This document shows positions 1-10,844 of a stretch of DNA of 64,000 nt, in pieces. Position numbers and translations under genes: made by a program. This stretch comes from Dromiciops gliroides (Eukaryota; Chordata; Mammalia; Microbiotheria; Microbiotheriidae). The DNA lies in assembly GCF_019393635.1 (NCBI RefSeq), contig NC_057862.1, positions 268,288,441 through 268,352,440 on the forward strand, written 5' to 3'. How positions within the stretch are numbered: position 1 is the stretch's first letter; each line of letters starts with the position of its first letter. The notes under the pieces were generated by a model that searched no databases, was not told where the DNA came from, and saw only the letters and a list, made by a program, of their open reading frames with translations.

Positions 1-137
1 CAAGTCTTTGAGACTGAATTTGAACTCAGGAACTCCTGACTCCAGCTGCTCCAAAAGATAGCCGAACGTACATTCATTTGGACAAAGAAATTTAGCTTAT
101 TCTTTTTTTTTTTTTTTGGCAGGGCAATGAGGGTTAA
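1..137 (-). mobile_element. Pieces of a minus-strand SINE at the window edge
   Basis: Bases 1-46 match the middle of the SINE in reverse (TTTGAACTCAGGAACTCCTGACTCCAG) and 101-137 match its tail end (T-run then GGCAGGGCAATGAGGGTTAA). Bases 47-100 between them are not assigned. Confidence 0.55.
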
Positions 138-260
138 TCGATAAAACTAAGAACTGGTTTTATGAAAAAACCAATAAAATAGATAAACCACTGGTTAATT
201 TGATTTAAAAAAAAAGAAAGAAGAAAACCAAATTACCAGTATCAAAAATGAAAGGAGTAT

Positions 261-418
261 GGGGCAGCTAGGTGGCACAGTGGATAGAGCACAACCCTGG
301 AGTCAGGAGTACCTGAGTTCAAATCTGGCCTCAGACACTTAACACTTACTAGCTGTGTGACCCTGGGCAAGTCACTTAACCCCAATTGCCTCACTAAAAC
401 AACAACAAAAAAACAAAC
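261..418 (+). mobile_element. tRNA-derived marsupial SINE
   Basis: Full-length copy with A-rich tail. Flanked by near-perfect 15-base target duplications AAAAATGAAAGGAGT / AAAAATGAAAGGGGT (about 245-259 and 420-434). Inserted in the L1. Confidence 0.9.
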
Positions 419-602
419 AAAAATGAAAGGGGTGATTTCACCACCAATGAAATGGAAATTAAAGCAATAATTAGGAACTATTTTGCCCAACTGTATGCCA
501 ATAAATTTGACAATCTAAATGAAATGGATAAATATTCACAAAAATACAAACTGCCCAGGTTAACTGAAGAGGAAATAAAATCCTTAAATAAGCCCATATT
601 AG

Positions 603-765
603 GGGGCAGCTAGGTGGCACAGTGGATAGAGCACCGGCCCTGGAGTCAGGAGTACCTGAGTTCAAATCCGGCCTCAGACACTTAACACTTACTAGCTGTG
701 TGACCCTGGGCAAGTCACTTAACCCCAATTGCCTCACTAAAAATTAAAAATAAAAAACAAAAAAC
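603..765 (+). mobile_element. tRNA-derived marsupial SINE with perfect 17-base target duplication
   Basis: Full-length copy. AAATAAGCCCATATTAG occurs at 586-602 and again at 766-782. Inserted in the L1. Confidence 0.95.
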
Positions 766-1315
766 AAATAAGCCCATATTAGAAAAAGAAATTAAACAAG
801 TCATTAATGAACTCCCTAAGAAAAAATGTCCAGGGCCAGATGGGTTACAAGTGAATTCTACCAAACATTTAAAGAACAATTAATTCCAATTTTATACAAA
901 TTATTTGGAAAAATAGGCGAAGGAGTGCTACCAAATTCCTTTTATGACACAAATATGGTGTTGATTGCCAAAATCAGGCAGAGCCAAAACAGAGAAAGAA
1001 AATTATAGACCAATTTCCCTAATGAATATTGATGCTAAAATCTTAAATAAGATATTAGCAAGGAGATTACAGCAAGTGATCACCAGGATAATACACTATG
1101 ACCAGATGGGATTTATACCAGGAATGCAGGGCTGGTTCAACATTAGGAAAACTATCAACATAATCAACCACATCAATAAGAAAACTAACCAAAATCATAT
1201 GATTATCTCAACAGATGCAGAGAAAGCTTTTGACAAAATACAGCACCCATTCCTAATAAAAATACTAGAAAGCTTAGGAATAGGTGGAGCTTTCCTTAAA
1301 ATATTAAGCAGTATC

Positions 1316-1473
1316 AGGGCAGCTAGGTGGCGCAGTGGATAGAGCACTGGCCCTGGAGTCAGGAGTACCTGGGTTTAAATCTGGCCTCAGACACTTAACA
1401 CTTACTAGCTGTGTGACCCTGGGCAAATCACTTAACCCCAATTGCCTCACTAAAAAAAAAAAAATAATAATAA
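1316..1473 (+). mobile_element. tRNA-derived marsupial SINE
   Basis: Full-length, tail A-rich then AATAATAAT. Target duplication TAAGCAGTATC at 1305-1315 and 1474-1484. Splits the L1 reverse-transcriptase region. Confidence 0.93.
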
Positions 1474-3221
1474 TAAGCAGTATCTACCTAAAACCATCAG
1501 GAAGCATTATATGTAATGGAGATAAGTTAGAGGCCTTCCCCATAAGATCAGGGGTGAAACAGGAATGTCCATTATCACCTCTATTATTTAATATTGTACT
1601 AGAAATGTTAGCTTTAGCAATCAGAGAAGAAAAAGGAATTAAAGGAATTAGAATAGGCAAGGAGGAAACAAAACTATCACTCTTTGCAGGTGATATGATG
1701 GTATACTTAAAGAATCCTAGAGAATCAACTCAAAAATTACTTGAAACAATGAACAACTTTAGCAAAGTAGCAGGATATAAAATAAATCCACATAAATCGT
1801 CAGCATTTCTATACATGACCAACAAAGTCCACCAGCAAGAGACAGAAAGAGAAATTACATTTAAAGTAACAGTTGACAATATAAAATACTTGGTAGTTTA
1901 CTTGCCAAGACAAACCCAGGAACTCTAGAACAGAATTACAAAACACTCTTCACACAAATCAAATCAGATCTAAATAATTGGAAAAATATCCATTGCTCAT
2001 GAATAGGATGAGCTAATAAAAATGACAATTCTACTTAAATTAACTTATTGTTTCAGTATCATACCAATCAGATTACCTAAAAATTATTTTATAGATCTAG
2101 AAAAAATAATAACAAAATTGACCTGGAAAAACAAAAGGTCAAGAATATCAAAGGAACTAATAAAAAAATGCACAGATAGGTGGGCTAACTGTACCAAATC
2201 TGAAGCTTTACTATAAAGTGGCAGTCATCAAAACTATTTGGTACCGGCTAAGAAATAGAGTGGAGGATCAATGGAATAGTCTAGGTACAAGAGACACAGT
2301 AGTAAATGACTTTAGTAATGTACTGTTTGATAAACCCAAAGATTCCAGCTTCTGGGATAGGAACTCAGTATTTGACAAAAACTGCTGAGAAAACTGGAAG
2401 AGAGTATGGTAGAAAACTAGGCATAGACCAACATCTTATACCTTATAATAAAATAAGGTCAAAATGGGTACATGATTTAGACATTAATGTTGATACCATA
2501 TGTAAATTAGGAGAGGAAGGAATAGTCTACCTTTCAACATTCATTTTCATAAGATTTAGAATTCCAAATTTTTTCTCCCTCCCTCCCTCCCTTTCTTCCC
2601 CCCTCCACAAGATTGCAATCAGGTTATATATATCCAAACCTCCAGTGTTCTTTTGATCAGTTCTTTCTATAGGGGTGCATAGTAAGCTTCCTCATTAATT
2701 CCTTGGGATTGTCTTGGATCATTGCACTGCTGAGAGTAGTTAAGTCATTCACAATTGCTCATTGAACAATACTGCTGTCACTAAGCACAATGTCCTCCCA
2801 GCTCTGCTCACTTCACTATACATCGATGTTCATTAGTCTTTCCAGGTTTTTCTGGGATCATCCTGTTTGTCATTTCCTATGGCACAAGACCATTCCACTA
2901 CAATCATATAATACAGCTTTTTCCATCATTCCTCAATTGATGGACATTCCCTTGATTCTCAATTCTTAGCCTCCACTAAGAGTTGCTATAAATATTTTTT
3001 TGGACAATTTTTCCCCCTTTTCTCTTTTCATGATTACTATTGTTAACTGTTTCCCTTCCATCCTATTCCCTTCCCCATGATATTTATTCTATTATCCATC
3101 TTCTTTCATCCTATCACTCTTCAAAAGGGATTTGCTTCTGTCTGTCCCCTCCCCCACTCTGCCCTTCCTTCTTTTGCCCCTCTCTCTTTATCCCCTTCCC
3201 CTCCTATTTTCCTGCTGGGTT

Positions 3222-3458
3222 GGAGAGATTATTCCACCCAATTGAATGTGTACATTGTTCCCTCCTTGAGCCAATTCTAAGGAGATTGAGGTCCTTTGAG
3301 CCAATTCTGATGAGTGTTAGGCTCATTTACTGCCCAGATTAAACAGATTACTCCACCCAGTTGGGTGTGTCTGTTAGTCCCTCTTGAGGCAGCTCTGATG
3401 AGTTTAAGGTCTTTGAGCCTTTTCTGATGAGTATAAAATTCATTTACTGCCCTGCTCC
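3222..3458. repeat. Two diverged tandem units of about 118 bases in the half-L1
   Basis: GAGATTATTCCACCCAATTG (from 3225) recurs as CAGATTACTCCACCCAGTTG (from 3345). Both are followed by CCTTTGAG/TCTTTGAGCC, a TCTGATGAGT block and TCATTTACTGCCC. The element's 3' region thus holds an internal tandem duplication. Confidence 0.75.
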
Positions 3459-3582
3459 TCTCCCATCTCTTTTTCCAACTCCATAAGCCTTTTCCTGTTA
3501 CTCATGTAGGATTTCAATTCTGCCCTTCCCTCTCCCCCAGTGAATTCCCTTCACCCCTCGATTTAACCCTAAAGATGTCATC

Positions 3583-3712
3583 ACCTAGCTAAGTGACACA
3601 GTGGACAAATCATCACCCCTGGACCCAGGGGATCCCAGCCAAAACCCAACCTCAGACACAAGACAGTCGCCCACTGTATGACCCCAGGTATGTCCCCCAG
3701 CTCCAATTTTTT
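3583..3712 (+). mobile_element. Degraded SINE inside the half-L1
   Basis: CACCTAGCTAAGTGACACAG, then CCCCTGGACCCAGGGG and CCTCAGACACA follow the SINE order with many changes, so it is older than most copies here. Confidence 0.6.
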
Positions 3713-3799
3713 ATGGTTCTCTAGGGTCTTGTATTTGAAAGTCAAATTTGCCATTCAGTTCAGGTCTTTTCATCACAAATATCTGAAAGTCGTCTTTTC

Positions 3800-4668
3800 A
3801 TTAAAGTCCCATTTTTTCCACTGAATTTTGCTGGGTAGGTGATTCTTGGTTGCAATCCCATTTCCTTTGCCCTTTAGAATATCATATTCCATGCCCTCTG
3901 GTCCTTTAATGTAGAAGCTGCTAGATCTTGTGCTATCCTGACTGGGGCTCCACAGTACTTGAATTCTTTCTTTTTGGCAGCTTACAATATTTTCTCCTTG
4001 ACCTGAGAGCTCTGAAATTTGGCTATAATATTCCTAGGAGTTTTCCTTGGGGATCTCTTTCTGGAGGTGATCAGTGGATTCTTTCAATTTCTATTTTAGC
4101 TTCTTCTTCTAGAATTTCAGGGCAATTTTCCCTGAGAATATCTTGGGAAGATGGTGTCTAAGCTCTTTCTTTGATCATGGTTTTCAGGTAGACCAATAAT
4201 TTTCAAATTATCTCTCCGGGACCTATTTTCCAGGTCAGCAGTTTTTCCCAGAAGATATTTCACATTGCCCTCTATTTTTTTATTCATTTGGATTTGCTTT
4301 ATTGTGTCTTGGTTTCTCATAAAGTCACTGGCTTCCATTTGTTCAATCCTAATTCTCAGGCAATTATTTTCATTAGAGAGCTTTTGTACCTCCTTTTCCA
4401 TTTGGCCAGTTTGACTTTTCAAGCTGTTGACTTTTTTCTCATGTCTTTCCTGCATCACCCTCACTTCTCTTTCCATTTTTTCCTCTACCTCTCTAACTTT
4501 ATCTTCAAAGTCCTTTTTGAGTACCTCTATGGCCTGAGACCAATTTGTATTTTTCTTGGAAGCTTTAGACATAGGGGCCTGGATGTTGACATCTTCCACT
4601 GAGGGTGCCCCTTGGTCTTCCTTGTTACTGAAGAAACTATGGTCCCTCACCTTTCTCTGTTGGCTCAT
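3800..4668 (-). pseudogene. ORF1 (ORF1p-like) of the half-L1 element, frameshifted
   Basis: Open for 183 codons from MSQQRKVRDHSFF (4668-4117). Residues about 35-115 are a charged coiled coil with heptad hydrophobics (VLKKDFEDKVREVEEKMERE). Next comes the L1 RRM start ENRSRRDNLKIIGLPE, then a frame change. Downstream pieces match the ORF1p C-terminal domain (KNPLITSRKRSPRKTPRNII; later a GLQPRITYPAKLSF-like segment). Function in the family: trimeric RNA-binding chaperone. The frame is broken here, so inactive. Confidence 0.85.
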
Positions 4669-5733
4669 CTTGCCTTTCTTTTACTTGACTTTAGCTCCTT
4701 AACGTGGGGCACGGTTTCCAGGCTGCAGTATCCCAAGCTTAAGAAGTCCCAGGTGGTATGATTTAAGGAGAATCAGGTTCTTCACCTGCCCAGCCTGTTC
4801 CCTGGTCCTTAGATGAGTCCCAGACCAACTTGCTAATCATCCAGCTTTGTGTGTTGTGGTTTGTTAGCTCAGATGAGCCTGTGGTTCCTCCCCTATCTGG
4901 GCCACTGCTACTCAAGCCTACCTCCTAGTTCTCAGCAGGGGTGTAAAAATCCAAGTTCTTGCCTTAGCACTAGCATAGACCCCTGTAGTCCTCCCCCCTG
5001 CCCAGGGCTCAGCCCACTCACCAGACTGTGAGCTTAGTTCCAGACAACACTGGTGCTTCAGCTGATTCAGAGGCTCTGGGGTTCTGCTTTTCTGGTGAGG
5101 CCTTCCTGGGACTGGATCTGTGTCAGGGTGACTGTGGGGTTGGGCTCCACTTCTGTCCATCACAACAGCTCCCTCCTTCTGACCTTCCAAGCCGTTCTTG
5201 GTTAGAAGATGATTTCAGCACATTCTTCTGTGAGTTTTGCTGCTCCAGGCATTGTCCTATGGTATTATTTGGCTGTTATTTGGAGTGATCTTGTCATGAG
5301 TTCGGGAGCTCACTGTCTTTCCTCTGCCATCTTGGCTCTGCCCTGGAAGTCTAGTCTACCTTTCAGATCTTTGAAAGGAGAACAGTTTATGACCAAACAG
5401 AGATAGAGACTATTGATGAAATGCAAAACAGATGATTTTGATGGCATTAAATTAAAAAGGTTTTGTACAAACTGAAGCAATGTGTCCAAAATTAGAAGGG
5501 AGACAGAAAGCTGGGAAACAATTTTTATAGCCAGTACTTTGATAAAGGCCTCATTTGTAAAATTTATCAGGAACTAAATCAAATTTTTTAAGAATCCAAG
5601 TCATTCCCCAATTGAGAAATGGTCAAAGGATATGAACGGGCAGTTTTCTGATGAAGAAATCATATCTATTGCCATATGAAAAAATGCTCTAAATCACCTA
5701 CTTGATTAGAGAAATGCAAATAAAACAACTCTG

Positions 5734-5892
5734 GGGCAGCTAGGTGGTGCAGTGGATAGAGCACCGGCCCTGGAGTCAGGATGACCTGAGTTCAGATCCG
5801 GCCTCAGACACTTAACACCTTACTAGCTGTGTGACCCTGGGCAAGTCACTTAACCCCAATTGCCTCACTAAAAAACAAAACAAACAAACAAA
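5734..5892 (+). mobile_element. tRNA-derived marsupial SINE
   Basis: Full-length copy in the L1 ORF2 3' part; target duplication AAAACAACTCTG at 5722-5733 and about 5893-5904. Confidence 0.93.
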
Positions 5893-6559
5893 AAAACAAC
5901 TCTGAGGTACCATCTGACACCTATCAGATGGCTAATGTGACAAAAAGGAAAATCATAATGTTGGAGAAGCTGTGGAAAAATTGGACCACTAATGCATTGT
6001 TGGTAGAGCTGTGAAATGATCCAACCATTCTGGAGAGCAATTTGGAACCTATGCCCAAAGGGCTATAAAGTTGTGCATACCCTTTTACCCAGCAATACCA
6101 CTATTAGGTCTTTTTCCCAAAGAGATCATAAAAAGGGAAAAGGACCCACATGTACAAAAATATTTATAGCTGCTCTTTTTGTAGTGGCAAGAATTGGAAA
6201 TTGAGGAGTTGTCCATCAATTGGGGAATAGGCGGAACAAGTTGTGGTATATTAATGTAATGGTATACTATTGTGCTGTAGAAAAACAATGAGCAGGAGGA
6301 GTTCAGAGAAACTGGAAGGACTTGCATGAACTGATGATGAGTGAGATGTGCAGAACCAGGAGAACATTGTACACAGTATCATCAACATTATGTGTTGATC
6401 AACTGTGATAAACTTTTTCTTCTCAGCAATACAATAGTACAAAATAGTTGCAAAGGACTCATCATGGAAAATGCTATCCAAATCCAGAAAAAAAAAGAAC
6501 TGTGGAATATGGATGCAGATTGAACCATAATATTTCTTTTGTTTTGGTGCTGCTGGGGT

Positions 6560-6708
6560 TTTTGGGGGTTTGGGGGCAGGAATGAGGCTTAAGTGACTTT
6601 CCCAGAGTCACACAGCTAGTGTCAAGTGTCTGAGGCTGGATTTGAACTCAGGTCCTCCTGAATCCAAGGCCAGTGAGTGCTTTATCCACTTCACCATCTA
6701 GCTGCCCA
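6560..6708 (-). mobile_element. tRNA-derived marsupial SINE
   Basis: Reverse copy in the L1 3' UTR: ...CACACAGCTAGTGTCAAGTG... to CCATCTAGCTGCCC. Confidence 0.88.
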
Positions 6709-6735
6709 AAAGAAAGACATTATCTTTTCATTTGT

Positions 6736-6872
6736 TTGTTTTTTGAAGCAATTGGAGTTAAATGACTTGCCCAGGATCACACAGCTAGTAAGTGTCTGAG
6801 GCTGGATTTGAACTTAGGTCCTCCTGACTCCAGGGCCAGTGCTCTATCCACTGTGCCACATAGCTGCCCCCT
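6736..6872 (-). mobile_element. tRNA-derived marsupial SINE
   Basis: Second reverse copy, 28 bases after the previous one, also in the L1 3' UTR. Confidence 0.88.
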
Positions 6873-7037
6873 CTTTCTTGAAGTTTTTCCTTCTTGCTCT
6901 GATTCTTCTTTCACAGCAAGACTAATGTAGAAATATGTGATTGTACATATATAACCTATATCAGATTACTTGCTGTCTTGGGAGGGGGGAGGGAGGGAGA
7001 AAAATTTGAAACTAGAAATCTTATAAAAACAAATGTT

Positions 7038-7188
7038 GGGGCCAGCTAGATGGAGCAGTGGATAGAGCACTGGCCCTGGAGTCAGGGTACCTGAGTTCAA
7101 ATCCAGCCTCAGACACTTAACACTTACTAGCTGTGTGACCCTGGGGCAAGTCACTTAACCCCAATTGCATCACTAAAAAGAAAAAATG
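7038..7188 (+). mobile_element. tRNA-derived marsupial SINE
   Basis: GGGGCCAGCTAGATGGAGCAGTGG start, short A-rich tail; probable target duplication AAATGTTG. Splits the last part of the L1 3' UTR. Confidence 0.88.
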
Positions 7189-7261
7189 TTGAAAACTATC
7201 TCTACATGTAACTAGAAAATAATAAAATACTTTTTATAACTTAAAAAATAAAACAAAAGAA

Positions 7262-8640
7262 AATATATACAATGTTTCATACTCATAGCCCTCCTACCTC
7301 TGCAATGAAGTAGGGATAGGTATCTTCTCATGTCTTTTCTATCAAGAAATTCTTGTTTTTTTGTAATTTTGCAACATTCATTTGATTATTTTGTAGTGTT
7401 CTTTCAATTTACCTTGTTGTGGTTGTTGTGTATTGTGAGTGAGATTTTCCCCACCCCTTAGACATTGGCTTGAATCAATCTTTCCCCTCAATACAGGATA
7501 GACTGTAAATGCTCTCATATAGAATAAACTGTAACTACCTTGTCTTCTCATACGTTAAGCATTCTCCTTCAAACCTTTAAAGGTCTGTGGTTAAGATGGA
7601 CCAATCAGGGTAAAGGACAGAACTCCCAAATAGCCACTTTGGAGTTGCTCTGGACCAATCAGTACTGGTAGAACAAGATGTAAAGCAAAACTTGATAAAA
7701 ACCCTCAAAATTGACCGAGAGAGCAGAATTGTGTAATAGCTAAGCCTAAGATGGTTGCTTTTAAATCTTTTGATGGGTTTTCTTTTGTCACTAACGTGAA
7801 ATCATGAGCTACATAACTTAGCAACGATGATAATATAGATAATGTTGGTGAATGCAATGGGAGAAGTTTTGTCTAAAAATAGTAGAGTATAAATGCTCTT
7901 AAGCCTGTAAGGGTATAAAACCCACGTTCTGGCTCTGCTAAGGGTGTTTGGGTCCTAGACCTGAGACTGGCTTTATTGTGAGACAGGATCTCTCAATAAA
8001 TCTGTTTTCTACAGCTTGGAGACTTTGTAGTTTCTTTTTCTTCATTGGACTTAGAAATTTTTGCAACAGTATATTATTTTCTTTGATCAATTCATTCTGC
8101 ATCAGTTCATGTAAGTCATGTAAGAGTCTCCTTATTCATTATAGTCATAATTTGTAACAGCATCATAGTATTTTGTTACATTCATTTGCCAGTACAATTT
8201 ATTTAGTTGTTCGCCAACAGAAGGGCATCTATTTTTCTCGTAATTTTTTTCTATCATAAAAAATACTGATATAAATATATTGTGTAAATGGGGGACTTCT
8301 TATCAATGATTCCTGTGGGGGTATATATCTATTTCTGTAATCTCTGGGCCAAAGGTCTGGTCACCTTATTTGTTTAATTCCAAATTGCTTTCCAAAACAG
8401 CTTTGCTGATTCATAGCTCCATCAACAATATTGTGTCTGTCTTCCCACATTCCCCTCTATTATTGACTATTCCCATATTTTGTCATCTTTTGTAATTTGT
8501 TGGGTTTGAGGTAAAGCATCAGAGTTGTATTTCTCTTATTGGTGATTTGGAACATTCTTTCATATAGTCATGCTTTGTAATTTTCTTTTGAGAACTATAT
8601 ATTCATGTCCTTTGACCACTTAGCAATTGGAGCATGTTTT
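7262..8640 (-). mobile_element. L1 3' part, antisense, interrupted by solo LTR D
   Basis: After the LTR, ATTCTGCATCAGTTCATGTA and the following sequence to about 8640 are the reverse of L1 ORF2 C-terminal sequence. The flank before 7434 belongs to the same element. Confidence 0.65.
7434..8068 (+). mobile_element. Solo LTR (family D), endogenous retrovirus
   Basis: Ends TGTGAG...GCAACA, 4-base target duplication GTAT (7430-7433, 8069-8072). TATA box GGTATAAAA near 7913 and AATAAA near 7997. No internal retroviral part remains. The flanks are antisense L1 3' sequence, so it landed in an older L1. Confidence 0.75.
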
Positions 8641-8643
8641 TTG

Positions 8644-8697
8644 GTCTATCTATCCATCTATCTACCTATCTATCTATCATCTATCTATATCTATCTG
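8644..8697. repeat. (TCTA)n microsatellite
   Basis: Imperfect TCTA/TCTATC tandem array. Confidence 0.9.
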
Positions 8698-8761
8698 TTA
8701 GCTTTCTGTGCATTTTAGATACCGAAACCTTATCTTAGAAACTTGTACAAAGTGTTTTCCC

Positions 8762-9275
8762 CCTGTAATGGAATACTATTGTGCTGTAAGAATAAACCTG
8801 GAAGGATTTACATTAGCTGATGCTGAGTGAAATGAGCAGAACCAGGAGAACATTGTACACAGTAACAGCAATATTGTGTGATGATCAACTGTGATAGACT
8901 TGGCACTTCTCAGCAGTGCAATAATCCAAAACAATTTCAAAGAACTCATGATGTTTTCCACATCCAGAAAAAAGAACTGTGGATTCTGAATGCAGATTGA
9001 ACCATTCTGTTTATACTTTTTGGCTGTTATTTTTTCTTTTTTTAGGTTTTTTCCCTTGTATTCTGATTCTTCTTTCACAATATGGACTAATGCAGAAATA
9101 TGTTTATTATGATTGTACATATATAACCTATATCAGATTGCTTTCCATATTGGGGAGGGGGGAGTGAAGGGCGAGTGGAAGAAAAATTTGGAACTAAAAA
9201 TCCTATGAAAATAAATGTTGAAAACTATCTTTACATGTAACCAGAAAATAAGAACATATTTTTATGAATTAAAAA
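8762..9275 (+). mobile_element. L1 3' end
   Basis: Starts in the ORF2 tail (GGAATACTATTGTGCTGTAA, reading ...EYYCAV-like), then the 3' UTR with GGGGAGGGGGGAG and GTTGAAAACTATCTTTACATG. Near copy of the end of the L1 at 5366-7260. Confidence 0.85.
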
Positions 9276-9519
9276 AGGTGTTTTCCACCCCTTTCAAAAC
9301 TGTTTCCCTTCTTACTTAGGTGAGTTAATTTTGTTTGTCCCGAAGCATTTCAGTGTCATGTAATAAAGTTATCTATTTTACGTCTTGTAATTGCCTCTAT
9401 ATTTGGTTTGGTCATAACTACATATCCTACTTATAGTTGTGAAAGGTATTATAATTTGCTTCTTTTCTGATTGTTTTTATGTTATGATTACATGCCTTAT
9501 TTTTATTTTATTTTATTTT

Positions 9520-9663
9520 ATTTTTTTAGTGAGGCAATTGGGGTTAGTGACTTGCCAGGGTCACACAGCTAGTAAGTATTAAAGTGTCTGAGGTCGGATT
9601 TGAACTCAGGTACTTCCTGAATCCAGGGCAGGTGCTCTGTCCACTGCACCACCTAGTTGCCCC
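9520..9663 (-). mobile_element. tRNA-derived marsupial SINE (inverted cluster, copy 1)
   Basis: Reverse copy after a (TTTTA)n run (9498-9525). Confidence 0.88.
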
Positions 9664-9670
9664 AATGTAG

Positions 9671-9822
9671 TCTTTTTTTTTTTTGTGGGGCAATGGGGGT
9701 TAAGTGACTTGCCTAGGGTCACACAGCTAGTAAGTGTTAAGTGTCTGAGGCCGGATTTGAACTCAGGTACTCCTGAATCCAGGGCCCGGTGCTCTATCCA
9801 CTGCACCACCTAGCTGCCCCCC
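9671..9822 (-). mobile_element. tRNA-derived marsupial SINE (inverted cluster, copy 2)
   Basis: Reverse copy flanked by AATGTAGTCTT and AATATAGTCTA, which resemble a target duplication. Confidence 0.9.
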
Positions 9823-9870
9823 CAATATAGTCTAGCCGCCCCGATTACATCGCCTTATTTAAGACTATAT

Positions 9871-10050
9871 TGGGGGGGCAGCTAGGTGGCACAGTGGATA
9901 AAGCACCGGCCCTGGATTCAGGAGGTACCTGAGTTCAATTCGGCCTCAGACACTTAACACTTACTAAGCTGTGTGATCTCTGGGCAAGTCACTTAACCCC
10001 AATTGCCTCACCAAAAAAAAAAAAATTTAAAAATTAAAATTAAATTTAAA
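9871..10050 (+). mobile_element. tRNA-derived marsupial SINE (inverted cluster, copy 3)
   Basis: Forward copy, with AAGACTATATT on both sides. Mirrors copy 2 across a 28-base spacer. Confidence 0.9.
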
Positions 10051-10065
10051 AAAAAGACTATATTA

Positions 10066-10223
10066 AGGGGGCAACTAGGTGGCACAGTGGATAAAGCACC
10101 AGACCTAGATTCAGGAGGACCTGAGTTCAAATCTGGCCTCAGATACTTGACACTTACTAGCTGTGTGACCCTGGGCAAGTCACTTAACCCCCACTACCCC
10201 ACAAAAACAAAAAAACAAAAACA
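10066..10223 (+). mobile_element. tRNA-derived marsupial SINE (inverted cluster, copy 4)
   Basis: Forward copy between AAAGACTATATTAAGG (about 10051) and the same word after its A-rich tail (about 10224). Confidence 0.9.
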
Positions 10224-10439
10224 AAGACTATATTAAGGTCACATATCTGTTTTGAATTTATTGTGGCACATAGTTTAAGCTGTTGCTCTAATTTCTTCCA
10301 GACTAGCTTTTCCATTTTTCTTAACAGATTTTTATCAAGTAGAAAAATTAATTCCAAAGTAATTTATGTTTAAGAATTCATTGAACACTGGGTTATTAAT
10401 TGATTCTGCTTCTCCCTTATCTAATCAGTTCCACCTGAT

Positions 10440-10755
10440 CTTGTTGTTGTTTGTCCTTCATTCTGAAAGGACCGTGATATCAGGAAGGTGACATCATGAC
10501 TTGCAGTGAATTGGATTTAAGTGAGGGTAGGGCTGTGCAAGGTCACCAACCTCACTCTCTCCTCCAGAGCCATGTGGGTCAGTGTCAAGATATACATCAG
10601 GCTGACTGGAGATGGCCCTAGATGTTTAAGGCAATTGGGATTAAGTGACTTGCTCAGGGTCACGCAGCTAGTAAGTGTCTTAGGTGAGATTTGAACTCAA
10701 GTCCTCCCAACTTCAGGGCCAGTGCTCTAACCACTGGGCCACTTAGCTGCCCATC
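10440..10755 (-). mobile_element. Composite SINE: unrelated 185-base unit plus tRNA-SINE body
   Basis: 10626-10755 is a reverse tRNA-SINE. It joins directly to a 185-base unit (GTTGTTTGTCCTTCATTCTGAAAGGACC ... GACTGGAGATGGCCCTAGATG, in two parts). I recall the same junction as a recurrent marsupial repeat rather than a chance neighbour, but could not check this. Confidence 0.55.
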
Positions 10756-10844
10756 CATTGATTTACTTCTATGGTTTTTAACCAATACCAAATGGTTTTG
10801 AGAGCTGGAGCTTGATAATATAGTTTGAGGTCTGATAGAATATG

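Larger units (their letters stand above)
2537..5351 (-). mobile_element. HAL1-like (half-L1) element: 5' UTR, ORF1, 3' region, no ORF2
   Basis: On the minus strand it opens with GCCAAGATGGCAGAGG (about 5341-5320), the usual L1 5' end with a YY1-type site. A 5' UTR follows, then ORF1 from Met at 4668, then at 3570-3030 a purine-rich stretch, and a sequence like the last part of ORF2 plus L1 3' UTR (3030-2537). Almost all of ORF2 is absent. A perfect 14-base duplication TAGTCTACCTTTCA (2523-2536, 5352-5365) shows that it came in as one piece into the plus-strand L1. Known: HAL1 elements are L1 derivatives with ORF1 only, mobilised by L1. An internal deletion of an ordinary L1 before or after insertion is the alternative. 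Confidence 0.8.
138..7260 (+). mobile_element. L1 LINE, ORF2 and 3' UTR, broken up by later insertions
   Basis: The ORF2 reverse-transcriptase part is readable in pieces: [20 protein letters not shown] and [20 protein letters not shown] (965-1290), then GVKQECPLSPLLFNIVLEML (about 1545-1610); the usual active-site FADD reads FAGD here. Thumb-region sequence KMTILLKLTY follows at 2020. The element runs to 2536, is split by an antisense half-L1, resumes at 5352 and ends in a 3' UTR with GGGAGGGAGGGAG and an A-rich end near 7230-7260. Three SINEs sit in the first half and more in the second. Frames are shifted, so it is dead. Type: 5'-truncated L1 of marsupial kind. Confidence 0.9.

Noticed and set aside
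1335-1928. 197-codon ORF as a host gene
   Set aside because: First third is SINE sequence, the rest is L1 reverse transcriptase (GVKQECPLSPLLFNIVLEML).
9606-10236. ORFs such as GGAVDRAPALDSG and [20 protein letters not shown] seen many times
   Set aside because: These are the two common translations of the SINE body, not a protein family.
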